Shown piece by piece: positions 61,518-64,000 of a stretch of 64,000 bases of DNA. Both the position numbers and the translations under genes were made by a program. Source of the stretch: Azoarcus sp. DN11 (GTDB lineage Bacteria; Pseudomonadota; Gammaproteobacteria; Burkholderiales; Rhodocyclaceae); assembly GCF_003628555.1 (NCBI RefSeq), contig NZ_CP021731.1, positions 1,984,001 through 2,048,000 on the forward strand. Reading direction: 5' to 3'. Positions within the stretch are counted from its first letter, which is position 1; each line of letters opens with the position of its first letter. Under the pieces are notes generated by a model. It searched no databases. It saw only the letters and a list, made by a program, of their open reading frames with translations, and had not been told where the DNA came from.

Positions 61518-61685
61518 TCACTTTAGGTGCCAAAGCACCGCGAAAATGAGGCCTAAACTCCAGAATCCGAGGATTCTTGCCGTCGATGCCTCCTTCTGAA
61601 TCACCGCTAGGCGCCCTTCAAGTAGTCCTATGCTCTCCCGGATCACCGACTTCGCCTCATAGTCCGCATTGACGATGAAAGTCAT
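61518..61685 (-). CDS. Possible small membrane-anchored protein
   Basis: 55-aa frame ending in a hydrophobic helix (ILGFWSLGLIFAVLWHLK) after an amphipathic charged stretch. The ATG at 61685 has GGGCGGG upstream. Alone on the minus strand between the tRNA fragment and the KstD-like gene. No family recognised; it could be the tail of a degraded gene. Confidence 0.35.
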   Translation of the reverse strand: MTFIVNADYEAKSVIRESIGLLEGRLAVIQKEASTARILGFWSLGLIFAVLWHLK

Positions 61686-61784
61686 CAGCCCGCCCGCGAT
61701 CATCCCCGATGATGACGGTGCCCTTGGGGTCGTGTTGCCCCATGCCTTGCAGGCACCGCGAACAACCCTTCGGGAGGTGTTGGC

Positions 61785-63494
61785 GTGGCGGGCAACGTGC
61801 ATGGTGATAACCAGTTCGACGTGATCGTGGTGGGCTCCGGGGCCGGAGCGCTGGCTTCTGCGGTGGTGGCCGCGGACAACGGCCTTTCGGTGCTGGTTGT
61901 GGAGAAAAGCGACAAGTTCGGTGGGACCTCGTCGATTTCCGGCGGCGGGATCTGGATCCCGAACAACCATCACTTCGCGGCCAAGGGCGGCAACGATAGC
62001 TACGACAAGGCGCTAGAGTACCTGAACGCGGCGACCGGTGGCGTGGTGCAGGAGTCGCGGCTGCGGGCCTACCTCGATAACGCGCCGAAGATGATCAAGC
62101 ACCTGGAAGACAGGAGCCGGGTGCGTTACGCGGTGGCCGAGAAATATCCGGATTACTACCAGCACCTGCCGGGCTCGCTGCCGGGCGGGCGGACGCTGGA
62201 CCCCGAGCTTTTCGATACCAGCGTGCTGGGGGACGAGCTGCCCAACCTGCGCCAGGGGGCACCGTCCAACCTGTTGATGGGGCGCATCGCGTGGACGGCG
62301 CGGCAGGCGCACAAGGCGATGGCGCGCGAGTTCGGCTGGCGGCTGATGGTGCTCGGCCTGATGCTGCGCTTCAAACTGGACCTGGCGTGGCGGCGCAAGT
62401 CGAAGTTCGACCGGCGCGCGGCTTTGGGCACGGCGCTGATCGCGTCGCTGCGGCGCTCGCTGCAGGACCGCCAGGTGCCGCTGTGGCTGAAGACCGAATT
62501 CCGTGATTTGATCATTGAAGGCGGCCGGGTGTGCGGGGCGCGCGTGGTGCGCGAGGGGCGCGAGGTGGAAGTGCGCGCGCGGCGCGGCGTGGTCTTCGCG
62601 TCGGGCGGCTTCGAGCAGAACCAGGCCCTGCGCGAACGCTATCTGCCGCAGCCGACGCAGGCCGCGTGGAGCGCGACGCCGCCGGGCAACAACATGGGGG
62701 CGGCGCTGGAGGCGGGCATCGCGGCCGGTGCGGCTACGGCCTTGCTGGACAAGGTCTGGTGGGCGCCGACGATCCGGGTGCCGAAGGAGGAGAAGCCGCG
62801 CGGCGTGTTTGCCGAGCGCGCCTTCCCCGGAGCCGTTGTCGTGAACGGGCAGGGGAAGCGCTTCGTCAATGAAGCGGCGCCTTACCTGGAGTTCGTCGAT
62901 GGGATGTACCGGGACCAGCAGAAGAGCGGCGCCAGGTCGATCCCCGCGTGGGTGATCTTCGACGCGAGCTTCCGCTTCAACTACGCGATGGGGCCGCTGA
63001 TGCCCGCGCAGATCATGCCCGACAGCCGCCTGAAGAAGGAGTGGCTGGGCACGGTGTATTGGAAGGCGCCGACGCTCGCCGAACTGGCCGCGCAGATCGG
63101 CGTCGATGCGCAGGGGCTCGAGGAAACCGCGCACAAGATGAACGAGTACGCACGCACCGGCCTGGACGCGGACTTCGCGCGCGGCGGCAACGTGTTCGAC
63201 CGCTACTACGGCGACAGCAACGTGAAGCCCAACCCCTGCCTCGCACCGATCCGGAAGGGGCCGTTCTACGCGATGCGCCTCGACGCGGGCGACATCGGGA
63301 CCAAGGGCGGCCTGCTGACGAACGAGCACGCGCAGGTCGTGCGCGAGGACGGCACGCCGATTCCCGGGTTGTACGCGATCGGCAACTGCTCGGCGGCGGT
63401 GATGGGCACGGGCTACCCCGGCGCGGGCGCAACGATCGGGCCGGCGATGACCTTCGGCTACATCGCGGCGAATCACTTGGCGACGGCAGCGTGA
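61785..63494 (+). CDS. FAD-dependent 3-ketosteroid dehydrogenase-like protein (KstD-like)
   Basis: 569-aa flavoprotein of the KstD/fumarate-reductase group. FAD-binding GSGAGALAS at residue 18, SDKFGGTSSISGGGIWIPNN near 42-61, and a C-terminal GTGYPGAGATIGPAMTFGYIAANH block with the conserved Tyr near residue 545, as in 3-ketosteroid delta1-dehydrogenase. It would desaturate a cyclic ketone, passing electrons to the quinone pool or another acceptor. The start is GTG at 61785, supported by GGGAGG; the nearby ATG is in another frame. Related enzymes act on non-steroid ketones, so the substrate is open. Confidence 0.85.
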   Translation: MAGNVHGDNQFDVIVVGSGAGALASAVVAADNGLSVLVVEKSDKFGGTSSISGGGIWIPNNHHFAAKGGNDSYDKALEYLNAATGGVVQESRLRAYLDNAPKMIKHLEDRSRVRYAVAEKYPDYYQHLPGSLPGGRTLDPELFDTSVLGDELPNLRQGAPSNLLMGRIAWTARQAHKAMAREFGWRLMVLGLMLRFKLDLAWRRKSKFDRRAALGTALIASLRRSLQDRQVPLWLKTEFRDLIIEGGRVCGARVVREGREVEVRARRGVVFASGGFEQNQALRERYLPQPTQAAWSATPPGNNMGAALEAGIAAGAATALLDKVWWAPTIRVPKEEKPRGVFAERAFPGAVVVNGQGKRFVNEAAPYLEFVDGMYRDQQKSGARSIPAWVIFDASFRFNYAMGPLMPAQIMPDSRLKKEWLGTVYWKAPTLAELAAQIGVDAQGLEETAHKMNEYARTGLDADFARGGNVFDRYYGDSNVKPNPCLAPIRKGPFYAMRLDAGDIGTKGGLLTNEHAQVVREDGTPIPGLYAIGNCSAAVMGTGYPGAGATIGPAMTFGYIAANHLATAA

Positions 63495-63505
63495 GGGGCA
63501 CGACG

Positions 63506-64000
63506 ATGAGCGAGTTGGTGGCGGACACCATTCCCGCGCTGCTGCTGCACGCGGCCGAGGCGTATGCGGGGCGTGTGGCGATCGAGGACGGGGCGGTGCG
63601 CATCGACTACCGCGACCTGCCCGCGCGGGCGCTGGAAGTGGCGCGCGCATTGATGGCGGCCGGGATCGCGCACGGCGACCGCGTCGCGATCTGGGCGCCG
63701 AACTGTCACGAGTGGGTGCTGGCCGCGCTGGGCGTGCATTGCGCGGGCGCGGTGATGGTGCCGATCAACACGCGCATGAAGGGCGCCGAGGCGACCGATG
63801 TCATCGGGCGCAGCGGCGCGCGCGTGCTGTTCGTGGTCGGGGAATTCCTCGGCGCGGACTATCCAGCGATGCTGGCGCCGCTGCGGCCGGATACCCTGGA
63901 ACGCGTCGTCGTGCTCGGCGGTGACGCGGCGCGCGGCATTCGCGATGGCGAGTGCGCGTGGGCGGCGTTCCTCGCCGGCGCGGCCGGGGTGAGCGAGGCC
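63506..64000 (+). CDS. FadD3-like AMP-forming acyl-CoA ligase, 3' end outside window
   Basis: First 165 codons of an ANL ligase, open to the window edge. The N-terminal pattern (DRVAIWAPNCHEWV, GAVMVPINTR, then GEFLGADYP) closely resembles FadD3, which activates HIP, the C/D-ring acid of steroid breakdown. The adenylation motifs lie beyond the window. It starts 11 bases after the KstD-like stop, so the two are co-transcribed. Steroid-type chemistry is a reasonable but unproven reading. Confidence 0.75.
   Translation, partial: MSELVADTIPALLLHAAEAYAGRVAIEDGAVRIDYRDLPARALEVARALMAAGIAHGDRVAIWAPNCHEWVLAALGVHCAGAVMVPINTRMKGAEATDVIGRSGARVLFVVGEFLGADYPAMLAPLRPDTLERVVVLGGDAARGIRDGECAWAAFLAGAAGVSEA

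Noticed and set aside
62013..63650. 545-codon antisense frame opposite the KstD-like gene
   Set aside because: Shadow frame with low-complexity Arg/His content.
1..64000. CRISPR array or rRNA genes
   Set aside because: No regularly spaced repeats and no rRNA-like sequence were seen on reading the window.

Overview
The window is high-GC DNA with compact operons and sigma70-like promoters. It looks like a betaproteobacterial chromosome, and I favour the Azoarcus/Aromatoleum/Thauera group. The reasons are a canonical betaproteobacterial-type EtfBA, many acyl-CoA catabolic genes, and a BcrC/BcrB-like ATP-dependent enzyme. This is a judgement from gene content; no rRNA or complete tRNA is present to confirm it.

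Region 1 (1-41.8 kb) is a large catabolic cluster for a hydrophobic, probably cyclic and methyl-branched, substrate. It holds an MMPL/RND transporter (cut by the window edge), a tyrosine phosphatase-like protein, an alpha/beta hydrolase, an aldehyde/alcohol dehydrogenase pair with a universal stress protein, a TetR regulator, a CYP108-like P450 and its phthalate-dioxygenase-type reductase. Next come electron-transfer flavoprotein, a hydratase-2 (MaoC) enzyme, acyl-CoA ligases, an alpha-methylacyl-CoA racemase, CoA transferases, an IpdAB-like ring-opening pair, several acyl-CoA dehydrogenases and crotonases, and two FadR-type GntR regulators. A BcrC/BcrB/activator-like trio, three SDRs, a DUF35/thiolase-like pair and an Old-Yellow-Enzyme-type dienoyl-CoA reductase complete the region. 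An 11-bp palindrome, TGGTTGAACCA or its complement, recurs in front of most of these transcription units, usually on or right after the -10 box. It is the best candidate for the shared operator of the GntR regulators, so these operons probably form one regulon.

Region 2 (41.9-61.3 kb) is accessory DNA. A histidine kinase/response regulator pair is followed by defence genes: a two-gene CBASS (S-4TM effector and CD-NTase with AGS-C sensor), a helicase-nuclease, and a Swt1-type HEPN protein whose C-terminus resembles the CD-NTase sensor. Then come a tyrosine integrase split by a complete IS66 element (8-bp target duplication, reading frame restored on paper), a KfrA-like coiled-coil protein, an orphan HTH protein, and an AbiE toxin-antitoxin pair lying between 25-bp inverted repeats. 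A complete ISL3 element (8-bp target duplication) has inserted in the U-tract of a terminator. A tRNA-Ser 3'-end fragment with its own terminator near 61.3 kb looks like an island attachment remnant.

Region 3 (61.5-64 kb) returns to catabolism with a KstD-like flavin dehydrogenase and the first part of a FadD3-like acyl-CoA ligase. Together with the IpdAB-like genes, these point to a steroid-like or terpenoid carboxylic acid as substrate, but the exact compound cannot be decided from this window.
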